A program made the translations under genes and the position numbers. A DNA stretch of 62,606 nucleotides from Bdellovibrionales bacterium (lineage in GTDB: Bacteria; Bdellovibrionota; UBA1018; CAIMNF01), in assembly GCA_947462765.1 (NCBI GenBank), contig CANHQK010000009.1:1-62606 (forward strand), in the 5' to 3' direction. This document shows, piece by piece, positions 51,839-61,668 of this stretch (its first letter is position 1; every line of letters begins with the position of its first letter). The notes under the pieces were generated by a model that saw nothing but the letters and a program-made list of their open reading frames with translations, was not told the origin of the DNA and did no database searches.

Positions 51839-52576
51839 TTGAAAATTTTTTTAGCCGTAGGCTTCGTCGTTCTGTCTTTTTTTACATCTGAGTCGAGCGC
51901 TACCACTGGCGGTTGCGTCAACGTGAATAACGTTCCCAGTCCGACTAGCGTCAGTTCAGCCGCTTTTCAGTACTGTCAGGCGACAGGTTATAATGGTTCC
52001 GTGCCCTGCAACGCCGATAGTGCCTGTAGCTGGAATCCGGTTTTGTATCATGAGAACTACTGCAACGGGCCGTATTTGATCTCTGTTTTTGAAGGGAATT
52101 GTCCTACCGGTTATTCGCAGACTTCCTATCCAGCGGGTGTGCCAGTGAACCCGAAGTTCAAGTGCTGCAGAAAACCGGGAGAACCGACGCCGACAGCCAC
52201 TCCTAAACCTACAGCCACTCCGAAGCCGACTCCAACGGCTACTCCGAGGCCGACTGTGACTCCAACGGCTACTCCGAGGCCGACTGTGACTCCAACGGCT
52301 ACTCCGAGGCCGACTGTGACTCCAACGGCTACTCCACGGCCGACTGCGACTCCAACGGCTACTCCACGGCCGACTGTGACTCCAACGGCTACTCCACGAG
52401 TGACTCCCACACCGACGCCGCATTCAGGTGCAGGGAAGTGTTGCAATCCTGCTGGGAACGTCGTTCCAAGCCTGGTTCCTTGTCCAACACTTACCAATCC
52501 CAATCGGTGTTGCAATCCGGCAGGTAATCCGGTTCCACCCATGAATGGATCTGTGGATCAGTGTAAAGGTCGCTGA
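51839..52576 (+). CDS. Secreted cysteine-rich protein with Thr/Pro tandem-repeat linker
   Basis: A TTG start preceded by AAGGAG opens a 245-residue product with a signal peptide ([18 protein letters not shown]). Three parts follow: a cysteine-rich N-terminal domain (residues about 25-112, ten cysteines), a low-complexity linker of ([10 protein letters not shown])n, and a short C-terminal part with two CCNPAGN motifs. PT linkers of this kind join extracellular domains in secreted enzymes. No catalytic motif is seen, so it may be a surface-binding or structural protein. A strong terminator follows. Confidence 0.8.
   Translation: MKIFLAVGFVVLSFFTSESSATTGGCVNVNNVPSPTSVSSAAFQYCQATGYNGSVPCNADSACSWNPVLYHENYCNGPYLISVFEGNCPTGYSQTSYPAGVPVNPKFKCCRKPGEPTPTATPKPTATPKPTPTATPRPTVTPTATPRPTVTPTATPRPTVTPTATPRPTATPTATPRPTVTPTATPRVTPTPTPHSGAGKCCNPAGNVVPSLVPCPTLTNPNRCCNPAGNPVPPMNGSVDQCKGR
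52231..52398 (+). repeat. 30-bp coding tandem repeat (Thr/Pro linker)
   Basis: Five full 30-base units begin at 52231, 52261, 52291, 52321 and 52351, each starting TCCAACGGCTACTCC, plus a partial unit from 52381. Copies 1-3 are identical; copies 4-5 differ by one or two bases. The in-frame length (ten residues) means copy-number change would lengthen or shorten the linker without frameshift. Confidence 0.95.
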
Positions 52577-52624
52577 ATCCTCCGGCCAAACAGTGATCAC
52601 AGAAGCGATTCGGTGATCTGAGCA

Positions 52625-52660
52625 GGGTTGAGTTCCTTTGGGAACTCAACCCTTTTTTTT
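52625..52660 (+). terminator. Strong intrinsic terminator
   Basis: A perfect 12-base-pair stem (GGGTTGAGTTCC with its complement), a four-base TTTG loop and eight T residues. It ends the 51839-52576 transcript. Confidence 0.93.
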
Positions 52661-52665
52661 ACGGA

Positions 52666-53667
52666 TCAGACTGCCTCTGGATTCTCTTCTTCCTTGTCTT
52701 TGACCACGAATGATCCGGTATTCCTGATCGATCTTTCGATCTTGTCGAGCGCGCTGTTCATGGCCTTGATCTCGGTTAAGCCTGGGTCTCCCGATCGGAG
52801 TGAAATGCGGGCGGAAAGGTTCCCTTCGAGGAAGAGTTTCAGCTGACGGCGGATCGCGTAGGAAGCCATGTAGGTTTTTCTGGAGAACTTCGCTCCCGCT
52901 AAACAGGAGGTGATGGTCACGATGATAGTGAACGTCCAGCCTATGGTCTCAGAGATTCCGAATTGGAAATCGAAGAAGCTCGAGGCATTCACATTCTTGA
53001 TCTGGGTCATTTGAGAGGTCAAGATCACGATCTTTGAATTCGCATGCCAGAAGATCATCATGCAAAGCGCCGAGTAGTAGGCTGCCAGGCCTCCTGCAAT
53101 GACGGCGAACTGGACCTGGTCCAGAATGTAAACCCGTATTCCTTTGGGCCAGAGAGAGAGAAGTTTAGTTCTCAGATCACGGAATCGCTCTGAATCTCCT
53201 TCCTGCTTCCTTATAGAAAGTAAGTGGATGAAGTCTTCTGCTGAATCCTGGAGGGGGCCGAGTTGGCGAGGTTTGTGGAACTGTAAGGTTTCAGCGAAAG
53301 CTTCTAATTCCTTCCTGAAGCGAGAGAAGTAGTGTTCCTGGGAAATTCCGAATAGACCTGCAATGGCAGTGTTTGCCAGGATTCCAAGAATGATCAGAGC
53401 CGGTAAGAAGCTATCATAGGTGAAGGCTTCCCTCATGATGTCTCCCCGGATCAGATCATGTTTAAGCATGGAGTTGGCCTCCATGAATGCGATGTCCATG
53501 CGGATGGTGTACGCAGTGAGCAGAATCACGCCCACGAGTGCCCCGATCGAGAGCAGGGCAAGCGTGAGCGCAAATCGGGCATAAGCCTTGAACCGGTCGT
53601 CCAGCTTGAGCTGGATTTCGCGGAGGGTTTTAATCATCATGATGTCTTTGATTCTATTCGAATCCAT
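52666..53667 (-). CDS. Four-helix membrane protein with HAMP-like tail
   Basis: No family name can be given. The ATG at 53667 gives 333 residues with paired membrane helices at about residues 35-55 and 85-105, and again at 195-215 and 245-265. The first half has a long charged loop (SRFRKELEAFAETLQF). After the last helix, RRQLKLFLEGNLSARISLRSGDPGLTEI resembles a HAMP linker, then a short coiled-coil stretch and an acidic end (KDKEEENPEAV). There is no kinase, cyclase or methyl-accepting domain. A TTAACT box 6 bases before this ATG, with TTAAGC 17 bases further up, supports the start. Confidence 0.65.
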   Translation of the reverse strand: MDSNRIKDIMMIKTLREIQLKLDDRFKAYARFALTLALLSIGALVGVILLTAYTIRMDIAFMEANSMLKHDLIRGDIMREAFTYDSFLPALIILGILANTAIAGLFGISQEHYFSRFRKELEAFAETLQFHKPRQLGPLQDSAEDFIHLLSIRKQEGDSERFRDLRTKLLSLWPKGIRVYILDQVQFAVIAGGLAAYYSALCMMIFWHANSKIVILTSQMTQIKNVNASSFFDFQFGISETIGWTFTIIVTITSCLAGAKFSRKTYMASYAIRRQLKLFLEGNLSARISLRSGDPGLTEIKAMNSALDKIERSIRNTGSFVVKDKEEENPEAV

Positions 53668-53712
53668 GAATCGAGTTAATGTGTCAGGCTTGACTTGCTT
53701 AACCACTGATCA

Positions 53713-54873
53713 TCATAAGCTTTTTCCAGTTGCCCCCCTCCCGGGGAGATCTGTTGAGGGGGAAGAGCGGATCCGGATGAGATTTTGTCTGACCCGGCTC
53801 TCTGAACGGTGATGGAGTCGTGAGGGGTTCAGATCGGAGTCAACCGCCACCACGCCCGTCTCGAGGTTGAGCAAACGATTTCCACGAATTCGGACCTTCG
53901 GCCCGTGGATCCTCATGCCGAGATCTCCTCCTTGAATGGTGTTGCCGGTGATTTTAACCGGGCCTCTGCTGCTGATGGACATACCCGTGTTCGCTCCATC
54001 GATCACATTCTCCGAGCAATCAAGAGTGTAGGCTCGCAACAGAATCTTGTCCTCGAGGATGCGGGGAGTGACATACAAGGCGCTTGATACCCAGACCCCC
54101 GTGTAGCTGTACAATCCCTCAAAGACATTGTTGGTGATCCTGGCCTTGATCCGTGTGGTCTCAGGGTCTTGAATGCCTCCGATTTGTATCCCGTTTTGGT
54201 TTTGAATCATTGCTCCCGCGCCTCGGATCCGATTTCCGGAGATCACCAGTTGCATGACGAGGCCATCCGGGGCGCCGTCGGAGTGGTGGACCAAGATTCC
54301 GTTACTTTCAAAATCTTCAATCAGATTTTCCTCGATCCGGATCGGGCCTCCACCGTCTAACCCCCGGCGGGCTGAGATCCTGATTGCGGATACGTCCCAG
54401 TCGCTCTGGTGTTCGGAGTGACGGACCCGAATGACACGGTTCTTACTCAAGGTTCCGCGTGAATTGATCAGGTGGATCCCGGTCAGACCGGAGGCCCAAG
54501 GATCATCAGCCCGGGCACGGCCATCGATGGTCAGGCCCTCAATTTGGATGTCGGAGCTCACTGCCAGGAGAAGGGGATGCAAGGTGGAATAGGGAAGTGC
54601 GGTCCACGGATAATCCGGTGCCTCGAGAGTGGCTCCCGGGGTACCGCTCAGGGTGAGTTTGCGGTTCACTATCCTGATGGCTTCTCTGCAGGTTCCCCGG
54701 ATCATGAGGGTATCCCCATCCCTCGCTCGGTCGATCGCCAGTTGGATTCCGACCCCTCCCGATCCGCATTCGATTTCGTGTGTGCGAGCCTCAGCGGGTA
54801 ATCCGCGACCGATCCATGGGGCAATCAGTCCCAAGAGGATCAAGAAACGGGTCAACTGGGTTGTGGTAAACAT
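53713..54873 (-). CDS. Secreted right-handed beta-helix protein (NosD/pectate-lyase-like fold)
   Basis: The 386-residue product has a signal peptide (FLILLGLIAPWIGRGLPAEA) and an AAGGAG ribosome site. The mature part begins IQLAIDRARDGDTLMIRGTC, the usual entry to parallel beta-helix proteins, then about ten coils with patterns like IHLINSRGTLSKNRVI, ISGNRIRG, ITNNVFEG, CSENVIDG and ITGNTIQGG. Such proteins bind or cleave polysaccharides; no clear catalytic residues are identifiable by eye. It is divergent from the secreted glycoside hydrolase gene, so both may act on one glycan. Confidence 0.82.
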   Translation of the reverse strand: MFTTTQLTRFLILLGLIAPWIGRGLPAEARTHEIECGSGGVGIQLAIDRARDGDTLMIRGTCREAIRIVNRKLTLSGTPGATLEAPDYPWTALPYSTLHPLLLAVSSDIQIEGLTIDGRARADDPWASGLTGIHLINSRGTLSKNRVIRVRHSEHQSDWDVSAIRISARRGLDGGGPIRIEENLIEDFESNGILVHHSDGAPDGLVMQLVISGNRIRGAGAMIQNQNGIQIGGIQDPETTRIKARITNNVFEGLYSYTGVWVSSALYVTPRILEDKILLRAYTLDCSENVIDGANTGMSISSRGPVKITGNTIQGGDLGMRIHGPKVRIRGNRLLNLETGVVAVDSDLNPSRLHHRSESRVRQNLIRIRSSPSTDLPGRGATGKSL

Positions 54874-54969
54874 TGGTAATCTCCTTGGTTTTTATTTCTT
54901 CAGTGCATACTGAATGGCAAGCTGTGTGCCAGAGCATCAAAGAGGTTGCACCCAGGATCCAGAGTGTTA

Positions 54970-56055
54970 ATGTCGGGTCGGATGTTCAGGGGAAGGAAAG
55001 TTTGGTCAGTCTTGATGGCCCTCTCGATGATTTCGGGAGTTGGTCTGTCGGTGCCCGCCCGTGCTTTGCCGGTCGGTTTCAATCAAGCTTGGTTCAAAAA
55101 TCATTACGGCACTCAGTACCTGGACGAGGCATTCGATCCAGCAGAGGTCCGTCGCTTGTTCCGTTTGGCGAAGTCCGCTGGAGCCGATCAGATCCGGCTC
55201 TGGTTTTTCGAGACTACGAATTATCCGATGTTGAACTGGAGTGCTGACGGGCATCTCACGGGGATCCGCGAGGATTACATCCGGAATGTGGTCCGGATGC
55301 TCTCGATCGCTCGTGAGAACGGAATTCGCGTCTACATGACATTGCTCGACCCTCAGGTTTACCGGCCCGATCGTCGCAATCAGGATCACTCCCGGTTCAA
55401 GTGGATCTTGAGTCGGACCGGGGGGCGTGAATTCCTCGAGTCGGCCCTCGCACCTTTGCTCAAGTCGATTCACGAGTCCGGTCTCGCGGATCGGATTTCA
55501 CGGATCGACCTTGCCAACGAGATGGATGCGGCAGTGAATCGGTTCGCATTCGAGGGGGGATGGAACGGGGCCTCGAGGTTCTTGTGCCAGTGGCGGGCGT
55601 TCATCCATTCGAGCCCCGGCTTTGAGACGACTCCGGTCAGCGCCTCGCTAAGACTGCATCCTCTCTTGTGGTTACCCGGGTCGATTTTCGATTCCCAAGG
55701 CTCGATGGCCTGCTCTGATTTCCTTGATTTTCATTCCTACTCGGACAGCGGAAAGATTTACCGTTGCGGCGAGATTCTGGCCTACTCGAAGCGAAGCCGT
55801 AAACCCGTCATTCTCGGTGAGTTCGGTCAGGCTTACTTCACCCGTCGCTACAGCGATGACCTGCAGGTCAGGAACACCCGGAACTACATCGCTTCTGCGA
55901 ATGCTTGTGGATTCAAAGAAGCCTTGGCCTGGCGGTTGTCAGACATTCGGGAGGGCGAGAATCCCGAAGCTCGCTACTCCTTTGAAGCTTTTGGAACCAT
56001 CCGTCCTGCCTTCGAGCTGATTCGTGAGGAGAATGCCAGGGCTTCAAGGCCCTGA
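54970..56055 (+). CDS. Secreted TIM-barrel glycoside hydrolase (clan GH-A)
   Basis: ATG codons at 54970 and 54982 are both possible (about 361 or 357 residues); each leaves a signal peptide (VWSVLMALSMISGVGLSVPA). The barrel has the GH-A catalytic pair: acid/base in RIDLANEMD and nucleophile in PVILGEFGQA, at strands 4 and 7. ADQIRLWFFETTNYP early on is typical of GH5/GH39-like cellulases and mannanases. It probably cleaves a beta-linked exopolysaccharide or wall glycan. It lies next to a beta-helix gene and overlaps the amidoligase-like gene by 12 bases, convergent. Confidence 0.82.
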   Translation: MSGRMFRGRKVWSVLMALSMISGVGLSVPARALPVGFNQAWFKNHYGTQYLDEAFDPAEVRRLFRLAKSAGADQIRLWFFETTNYPMLNWSADGHLTGIREDYIRNVVRMLSIARENGIRVYMTLLDPQVYRPDRRNQDHSRFKWILSRTGGREFLESALAPLLKSIHESGLADRISRIDLANEMDAAVNRFAFEGGWNGASRFLCQWRAFIHSSPGFETTPVSASLRLHPLLWLPGSIFDSQGSMACSDFLDFHSYSDSGKIYRCGEILAYSKRSRKPVILGEFGQAYFTRRYSDDLQVRNTRNYIASANACGFKEALAWRLSDIREGENPEARYSFEAFGTIRPAFELIREENARASRP

Positions 56056-59000
56056 GGTCCCCCCGACCGCCCGGAGCACATCGAGGAACACATTGCATTC
56101 GGTGGCGGACCTGCCTCGGGCTTGATGCCGTTCTTTCAGCTTTTTCAAAAATGAGAGTGAGTCGGCACCCGGGTTGATCTGTTTCAGAATCCCCTCGGCG
56201 AACTCGGGGCTTTCGCCTCCGAAGAGCTCCAGAAGCGCCTTGTTCTGAGGATACCACTCGAGCTGATTTCCCCAACCTTCCCGCAGTTCCAGGATTTCAC
56301 TCTTCATATCCAGGTAAATGCCGGAGCGGACCGGATCCGGCAGTTTTTTGAATGCCGCGCGGACTCTCCCTTGGGCCAAACCAGAACCTTCTTGGGCCAG
56401 GAGCGCACTGAGTCGGTCCCAGAGTCGCTTCCGGGCCGAGTCCACGTGATTGAAGTCAGCGCGAGCCAGGTCCGGATGACTCACCATTCGTTCGAGCAAC
56501 TGGGTTCCCGCCTCACGGGAGCCACTCGCCGGAAGGAGTGTTTCCAGCTCCTGGATCGACATCCCGCTTAACGAACCCATGATTTGCTTCACGGCAATCG
56601 GGTCGGTTGCCCCCATCAGGGTTCCCGCATGCAGCAGGCGGGACTCTTTCGAAAGCGGCAGGCGTGAATACAGATCGGCAAAGGTCTGTTGCAGGTCCTT
56701 TGGAAGCTTCGGATCCCCGAGGTCGGCACCTACATACCGCATCAGCCCCGGGATCTGTTCCTCCGGGAGTGATGCGAGCCAACGCGATTCCTGTTCGTTC
56801 AGCTTCTGGAGAAAGCCTGCATCTTTCGCCCGGACTGACTTCAAGTCCCTCGCGAGCAACACCCGTTCATAGGGGGGGACTTGGGCGAGCTCCTCGAGTG
56901 TCAGGGTGCGGAGTTTCTGTTGGTAGCGTTTCAAGTAGTCTTTGGCGCCCTCGCTGAGCCTCGGGTAGTCCGATTCGGCCAGGTACTGCATCGCCCGTTT
57001 TCCGCTTGGTCCGAGTTCATTCTGGATGGATTCCATGGCGAGGTAAGACACCACCGGATCACTTGCGAGATTCCCCGCGGCGAGAGTGGTCGCCGCATGG
57101 TAAGCCGGAGTTCCCACTTTTGTTGTTTTGAGCTGATGGACCGCTGCGAAACGGTAAAGCTGCTTCTTCAGGCTCTCATCGTAGAGACCGTCTGCAAGAC
57201 GTGTGAAGTCGTCCGCATTCTTGTATTTGAGATCGAGAGCCTTGGCGGCTCCTTTGATCTGGTCCTTGCTGAGCCCCCAGGGATAGGACTCGAACAGGTT
57301 CTTTGCCATCTCTCCCACCGTTTTTTTCTGGACGGCGGTCAGTTTCAGTTCGGTGAGATCCCCGAGTAATTCGGCCTTCCGTGGAATCTCGAGATGATCA
57401 TACCTGTTTTTGATGAATTGCATGGTCTGTTTCGGGGTGGCCTCGTACTGGAACTTCAGGAGATCCTTTCTGACCTGAGGGTCCGGATTGCGTTCGATGG
57501 CGGCCAGCGTGAGGGAGCTCTTTCCCGCTTTTTGCGCCCGTTCAGCCAACCAGCGTGCGAATTCCCGGTCTTTGGTGTTTTCAAGATAGAGCTGGAGGGT
57601 TTGATCGAGCAAAGGAACGGGTTGAGGACGGCTCAACAATCGGTCCAACTTCTCAGCCAGTGCCTGCCGTTCTTTCAATGGAACTTTGGGGTCCCGGGAC
57701 CGCTCATAGGCGGCTTTCAGATAGAGGGGCAGATCCGGAGCCTGGATCCGCTCGATGTCTCCGAAAGCCTTCGGAAACGATTCATCGAGCAGAATCGATG
57801 CGATCTTTCTTTCGGAATCACTCGAGGACAGGAATCCGGAGAGCATGTTCTTGATCCCTTCCTTGTCATTTCTCCGGATCGCGCTCTTCAGGAAGGCATT
57901 CCGAACCTTCTCGTCGGGATGTTTCATCAGGTCGCTCAGAGCCTGATGGGCAGCGGGGGTTCCGCGAGTGAGCCCTTTCTGTGTGAGGTAGGCTGTTTTG
58001 AGTTCCGCTGGCTTGGTGAATCTCTGAGCCGCATCCGACCAGTAACGGACCAGAGCATCTTCGCTGCCTGGAGGGAGTTTTTTCAGATCGATGCTTTGAG
58101 TGAACTCGGAAAGCCCTTTTAGGCCCCGGGTTTCTTCGAGGATGGTCGAGAGGTCTGCGCTTTGAAACAGGGATGCCTTACGGGCATCGTCGAGTTTCAT
58201 GAGCTCTTCCAGTACCGGACCGGAGACTTCAGCATCCGGGAAAAAGGCCAGCTGCCGGAGCAGAGCCGAGGCCACCTCGTCATCACCGTGTTGCAAAAGG
58301 GACTTGGCGATGAAGCGCGAGCGCTCCGCGCTTTGCTTCATGTTCTTCGGGTCGAAAAAGTAGGAAAGGGTCTCCGGATCTTTCGGATCGAAGTAGGACA
58401 GGTTCCAGGAGGAGATCCTCGACACGATTTCGGAAGTGAGGCGTTCCACTTCCTCGGGCTTCAGGCGCTTGGAGTGCAAGCGGAGCAGATCCAGAGCCTC
58501 AAGGGGTTCGAGAGCTGCGAGTTGGCGCTCGTTGAAGGCTTCCAGGATCGTCGTCCGGGACGGGAGCTTCTGGGTGGTGAGGTTGACGGTCTCCACTGAG
58601 TTCATCTCCTCCCGCAGGAGCTCAGCCCGGGCTGCGGCCCCCCGTCTCAGGTCGAAAAGTTTTTTCGATTCTTCGTCCACCGTTCCGGTCCACCGGTGGT
58701 CTTCAGCTCGAATCGATTGGGTGGACGGTCTTGCGGCAACCGCCGGGCTCCAGTTCTCGGTTCGTGGAAACAGGGCCATCTTCTCTGAGTAGGGCACGTA
58801 GGAGGGCGAGGTTCTCCAGTCCTCGGTGATGCGTAGACCATCGTAGAGATATCCCCGGTATTCCTCCGGGTTCAGCCCCAGTTGGGAAGTGAGCTTGGCC
58901 AGACCCTCTTCCGCTTTTTTCGGATTTTTCGCCCAGCTTTCGTAGTTCACCTCCTGGACGACTCCACTCAAAGGGGCCGATTCATCCAAGGCGTAGTCGA

Positions 59001-61605
59001 TCATCGATCGGACCAGTTTGATCTGCGACTCGGCCTCGGACGGAGTCCGCGGAGCTCCGAAGAGACGGAATTCCGCCTTTCTGATCTTCGGGTCCACGTT
59101 GAAGGTTTTGCGCCAGGGGTCGTTTTTCAGGTCGAAATCCGTGGTCAGGTATTCGGGTGGGATGATGTCCTGGAAGTAGGCAGAGACATCGAGTTGAGTG
59201 TATTTGGTCTTACGTCCGAGGCGGGTGTTGAAGAATTTCTCATCATAGAGCAGTTTTTTGAGCTCGGATTCGGTGCCGTTGAAGTCCTTCAGTTTGTTCA
59301 AGAGGTTTTTCGAGACGGTGTGCGGCTCTGCGGAAGCCAGTCGTCCGGGGTGTTGATAGAGCATTCCGATGGTCGCGCGGTTCTCGAGGAAGACCGACAG
59401 GAAGCGCGCCATGGCCTTCGGGCGCCCTTCGAATACGGCAAGGTCGACGTTGATGTGTCCGCCGCCCATGGCGAAAGAAGGTTTCATGCCCTTGGCTTCG
59501 AATGCATCGAATACCGCACCCACGCTCTTCGATTCAGGATTGAATTTCGGAGTCACGACCTCGATGTGGCCACCGCGGATGGATTTGTCGATCAGTTTCC
59601 CGTTCTGATCATAGTCCCGTCCGACCCCGTCCCATTCCACGCGCCATTTCTGGTTGTTGGGGTCGCGGAACTCGTAGGCGATGACCATGGAGTGTCCATG
59701 ACCGGGATCGGAGAGAGAGGTGATCGGTGTTTTTTTCCCTCCGTTCATTCTTTGGGCCAGATCCTCTGCGAGGTCCTCGATCACTTTCTTCTTCTCTTCG
59801 ACACTGAGGTCCGCCTGGGTCGTGATCCAAGCCTTCTTGCCGGTTTCGGGGAGCGGGTTCTCACTCAAGACCACTTTGGTCCGGGTCGGGAAGCGGGCGG
59901 TGTACTCGATCCCGAGATCGACTTGATTCACATCGACACCTCTCGGATTTTTGGATGCGAAGCCCCCGAACTCGGGGTTTTGCGAGAAGGAGGGCGGCTT
60001 CGGTTTCAGGTAGGTTTCGATATCCCGTTTCAGATCGCTCGAGGCCACCCAGGTTTTCAGGTGTGACCGGATTCCCTCGAGGGTGGGGTCCTTCATGGCG
60101 GCCAGGTTCTTCACGAAGGATTGAGTCAGCTTTTTGAGCTCTTCGCTCTTGGCGGGAGAGACATAGGGGCTTTTCTCCCAATTCCAGAAGGGGAGCCAGA
60201 ATTCCTCCTGGAGCTTGCGGGTTTGCTCGTATCCGCCCTTCATTTTTGACATTTCGACAGATTGGATATTGGCGATCGCCTGTCTGACTTCGAGATCGCT
60301 CAGGCCGAAGCGCTTTGCAAGATTACCCTTTTCGAATTTGTGAAGCTCGTAAGCCGCATCGCCCAAGTCGTCGAACTCAGCAGTGGCGTAACGCGAAATG
60401 AGACAGGATTGGAGGAAACGCCGGTTTTTGTCGAGTTTGGTTCCGGCGCGTTGTTCGAGATTGAAAGAGGGCACTCCATCGACCTGGAATCGGTTCCGCT
60501 CGAGTCTCAAGACGCCTCGCCAGGTTTCATGAGTTTTCAGGCTCTCGGTGGTCTGGAGGTCCTTGAAGTCGGCGATTTCGATTCCTGTTCCACCTTCGAT
60601 CCCCGAGAGCACCGTGTGGGCTTGCATATTCTGGTAGATGTCTGCAAGTTTGTTCCGGACCTTCTGATCCGCTTCAGTATTGGATGCGAGGTTTTTGTAT
60701 TCGGGGAACACGATCCACTGGTGCCCCGGCGCCTCGAACAGGACTCCTTGATGGGAGAGCGAATTCCGGTACCAGGAGATCATCTCCTCGAACTCACCGT
60801 AAGACCTTTGGGGCTTGAAGTTCATCTCCCAGCCCACCGAAGTTCCGTGTGCATCCGACAGGAAACGCTCGGCATCGCCGAAGTGGGGCTTCCATTTCGT
60901 GTATTCGGCTTTTTTACTGTAGTTTTTCACTCTTCCCCAATGGTCCGATCCGGTCATTCCTGCGAATTGTCCGTTGAACATTTTGGAGCGGGTGGTCTGA
61001 TTCAGGAAACTGAAGGGTCGGTCTTCGGTCAGCTTCAACCAGGAATCGAAATCTTTTTTGACCTCTGCAAAAGGGAGCGACCGGTAGTCCTTGCCCTTGA
61101 AAGTCCCGGGATCGACGATTTTTTTGTTTCCGTTGGCATCGACCACCGGAGCCTTGTTCCGGTAGCGGCCGGCGGACCAACCTTCCATGAGCTCCCGGAT
61201 GAACTCCTGCTGTTTTGCCTCGTCCATCGTTTCGATCAGTTTTTTGAACTCATTGGAATCCGGGCCCATCACCCGCGTGATGCGGGAAGAGGAACCTTCT
61301 TTCTCACCCCCGAACATGAAGACCTGTTCGGTTCCCACGACGGTGATCGGTTTTTTCTCAAAGGTCATCGAACTTTCCATGAGGTCCGACCAGACTCCCC
61401 AAGCGCTTCGTTGGGCATCCTTCGGCATGACGAATTCGGTACCCGACTGCGGGAGGGTCTGAGTGAGGGGTTTTTTCGGGGCCCTGACGGAGCGTTCGCT
61501 CCGTGGAGAAACCACCAGGCCCGGATTCTGGGCATGGACCGGGGTTGAATCCAGTGTGACCAGGATCGAGAAAAACGCCACCGACAGAATCGATTTGATG
61601 TTCAT
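56044..61605 (-). CDS. Giant secreted amidoligase-like protein with HEAT-like repeats
   Basis: This 1853-residue protein has a signal peptide (LSVAFFSILVTLDSTPVHA) and AGGAA before the ATG. Residues about 560-870 look like an amidoligase (glutamine-synthetase-type fold): DLGIEYTARFP (563-573), WRVEWDG (654-660), GGHIEVVTP (678-686), GGGHINVDL (714-722) and AEFRLFG (844-850). A similar but looser pattern in residues about 220-420 (GWEMNF, FNLEQRAGT) may be a second copy. From about 1000 to the end the sequence is alpha-helical with HEAT-like repeats (HPDEKVRNAFLKSAIRR). It follows a protein-glutaminase-like gene by 63 bases. Confidence 0.72.
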   Translation of the reverse strand: MNIKSILSVAFFSILVTLDSTPVHAQNPGLVVSPRSERSVRAPKKPLTQTLPQSGTEFVMPKDAQRSAWGVWSDLMESSMTFEKKPITVVGTEQVFMFGGEKEGSSSRITRVMGPDSNEFKKLIETMDEAKQQEFIRELMEGWSAGRYRNKAPVVDANGNKKIVDPGTFKGKDYRSLPFAEVKKDFDSWLKLTEDRPFSFLNQTTRSKMFNGQFAGMTGSDHWGRVKNYSKKAEYTKWKPHFGDAERFLSDAHGTSVGWEMNFKPQRSYGEFEEMISWYRNSLSHQGVLFEAPGHQWIVFPEYKNLASNTEADQKVRNKLADIYQNMQAHTVLSGIEGGTGIEIADFKDLQTTESLKTHETWRGVLRLERNRFQVDGVPSFNLEQRAGTKLDKNRRFLQSCLISRYATAEFDDLGDAAYELHKFEKGNLAKRFGLSDLEVRQAIANIQSVEMSKMKGGYEQTRKLQEEFWLPFWNWEKSPYVSPAKSEELKKLTQSFVKNLAAMKDPTLEGIRSHLKTWVASSDLKRDIETYLKPKPPSFSQNPEFGGFASKNPRGVDVNQVDLGIEYTARFPTRTKVVLSENPLPETGKKAWITTQADLSVEEKKKVIEDLAEDLAQRMNGGKKTPITSLSDPGHGHSMVIAYEFRDPNNQKWRVEWDGVGRDYDQNGKLIDKSIRGGHIEVVTPKFNPESKSVGAVFDAFEAKGMKPSFAMGGGHINVDLAVFEGRPKAMARFLSVFLENRATIGMLYQHPGRLASAEPHTVSKNLLNKLKDFNGTESELKKLLYDEKFFNTRLGRKTKYTQLDVSAYFQDIIPPEYLTTDFDLKNDPWRKTFNVDPKIRKAEFRLFGAPRTPSEAESQIKLVRSMIDYALDESAPLSGVVQEVNYESWAKNPKKAEEGLAKLTSQLGLNPEEYRGYLYDGLRITEDWRTSPSYVPYSEKMALFPRTENWSPAVAARPSTQSIRAEDHRWTGTVDEESKKLFDLRRGAAARAELLREEMNSVETVNLTTQKLPSRTTILEAFNERQLAALEPLEALDLLRLHSKRLKPEEVERLTSEIVSRISSWNLSYFDPKDPETLSYFFDPKNMKQSAERSRFIAKSLLQHGDDEVASALLRQLAFFPDAEVSGPVLEELMKLDDARKASLFQSADLSTILEETRGLKGLSEFTQSIDLKKLPPGSEDALVRYWSDAAQRFTKPAELKTAYLTQKGLTRGTPAAHQALSDLMKHPDEKVRNAFLKSAIRRNDKEGIKNMLSGFLSSSDSERKIASILLDESFPKAFGDIERIQAPDLPLYLKAAYERSRDPKVPLKERQALAEKLDRLLSRPQPVPLLDQTLQLYLENTKDREFARWLAERAQKAGKSSLTLAAIERNPDPQVRKDLLKFQYEATPKQTMQFIKNRYDHLEIPRKAELLGDLTELKLTAVQKKTVGEMAKNLFESYPWGLSKDQIKGAAKALDLKYKNADDFTRLADGLYDESLKKQLYRFAAVHQLKTTKVGTPAYHAATTLAAGNLASDPVVSYLAMESIQNELGPSGKRAMQYLAESDYPRLSEGAKDYLKRYQQKLRTLTLEELAQVPPYERVLLARDLKSVRAKDAGFLQKLNEQESRWLASLPEEQIPGLMRYVGADLGDPKLPKDLQQTFADLYSRLPLSKESRLLHAGTLMGATDPIAVKQIMGSLSGMSIQELETLLPASGSREAGTQLLERMVSHPDLARADFNHVDSARKRLWDRLSALLAQEGSGLAQGRVRAAFKKLPDPVRSGIYLDMKSEILELREGWGNQLEWYPQNKALLELFGGESPEFAEGILKQINPGADSLSFLKKLKERHQARGRSATECNVFLDVLRAVGGTSGP

Positions 61606-61668
61606 CGATTCCTGATCGGCAACAGGCCTTGCGGAATGAAGCTTTAGGTGAGAGTCAATCGCCTGACG

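Noticed and set aside
52231-52398. Considered as a CRISPR array
   Set aside because: Direct 30-bp repeats with no spacers, in frame within a secreted protein gene; no cas genes.
60262-61548. 428-codon plus-strand open frame opposite the amidoligase-like gene; also 58882-60066 (394 codons)
   Set aside because: Antisense shadows of a coherent 1853-residue frame with signal peptide and motifs; their products have shadow-like Arg/Phe/Val-rich composition and no family features.
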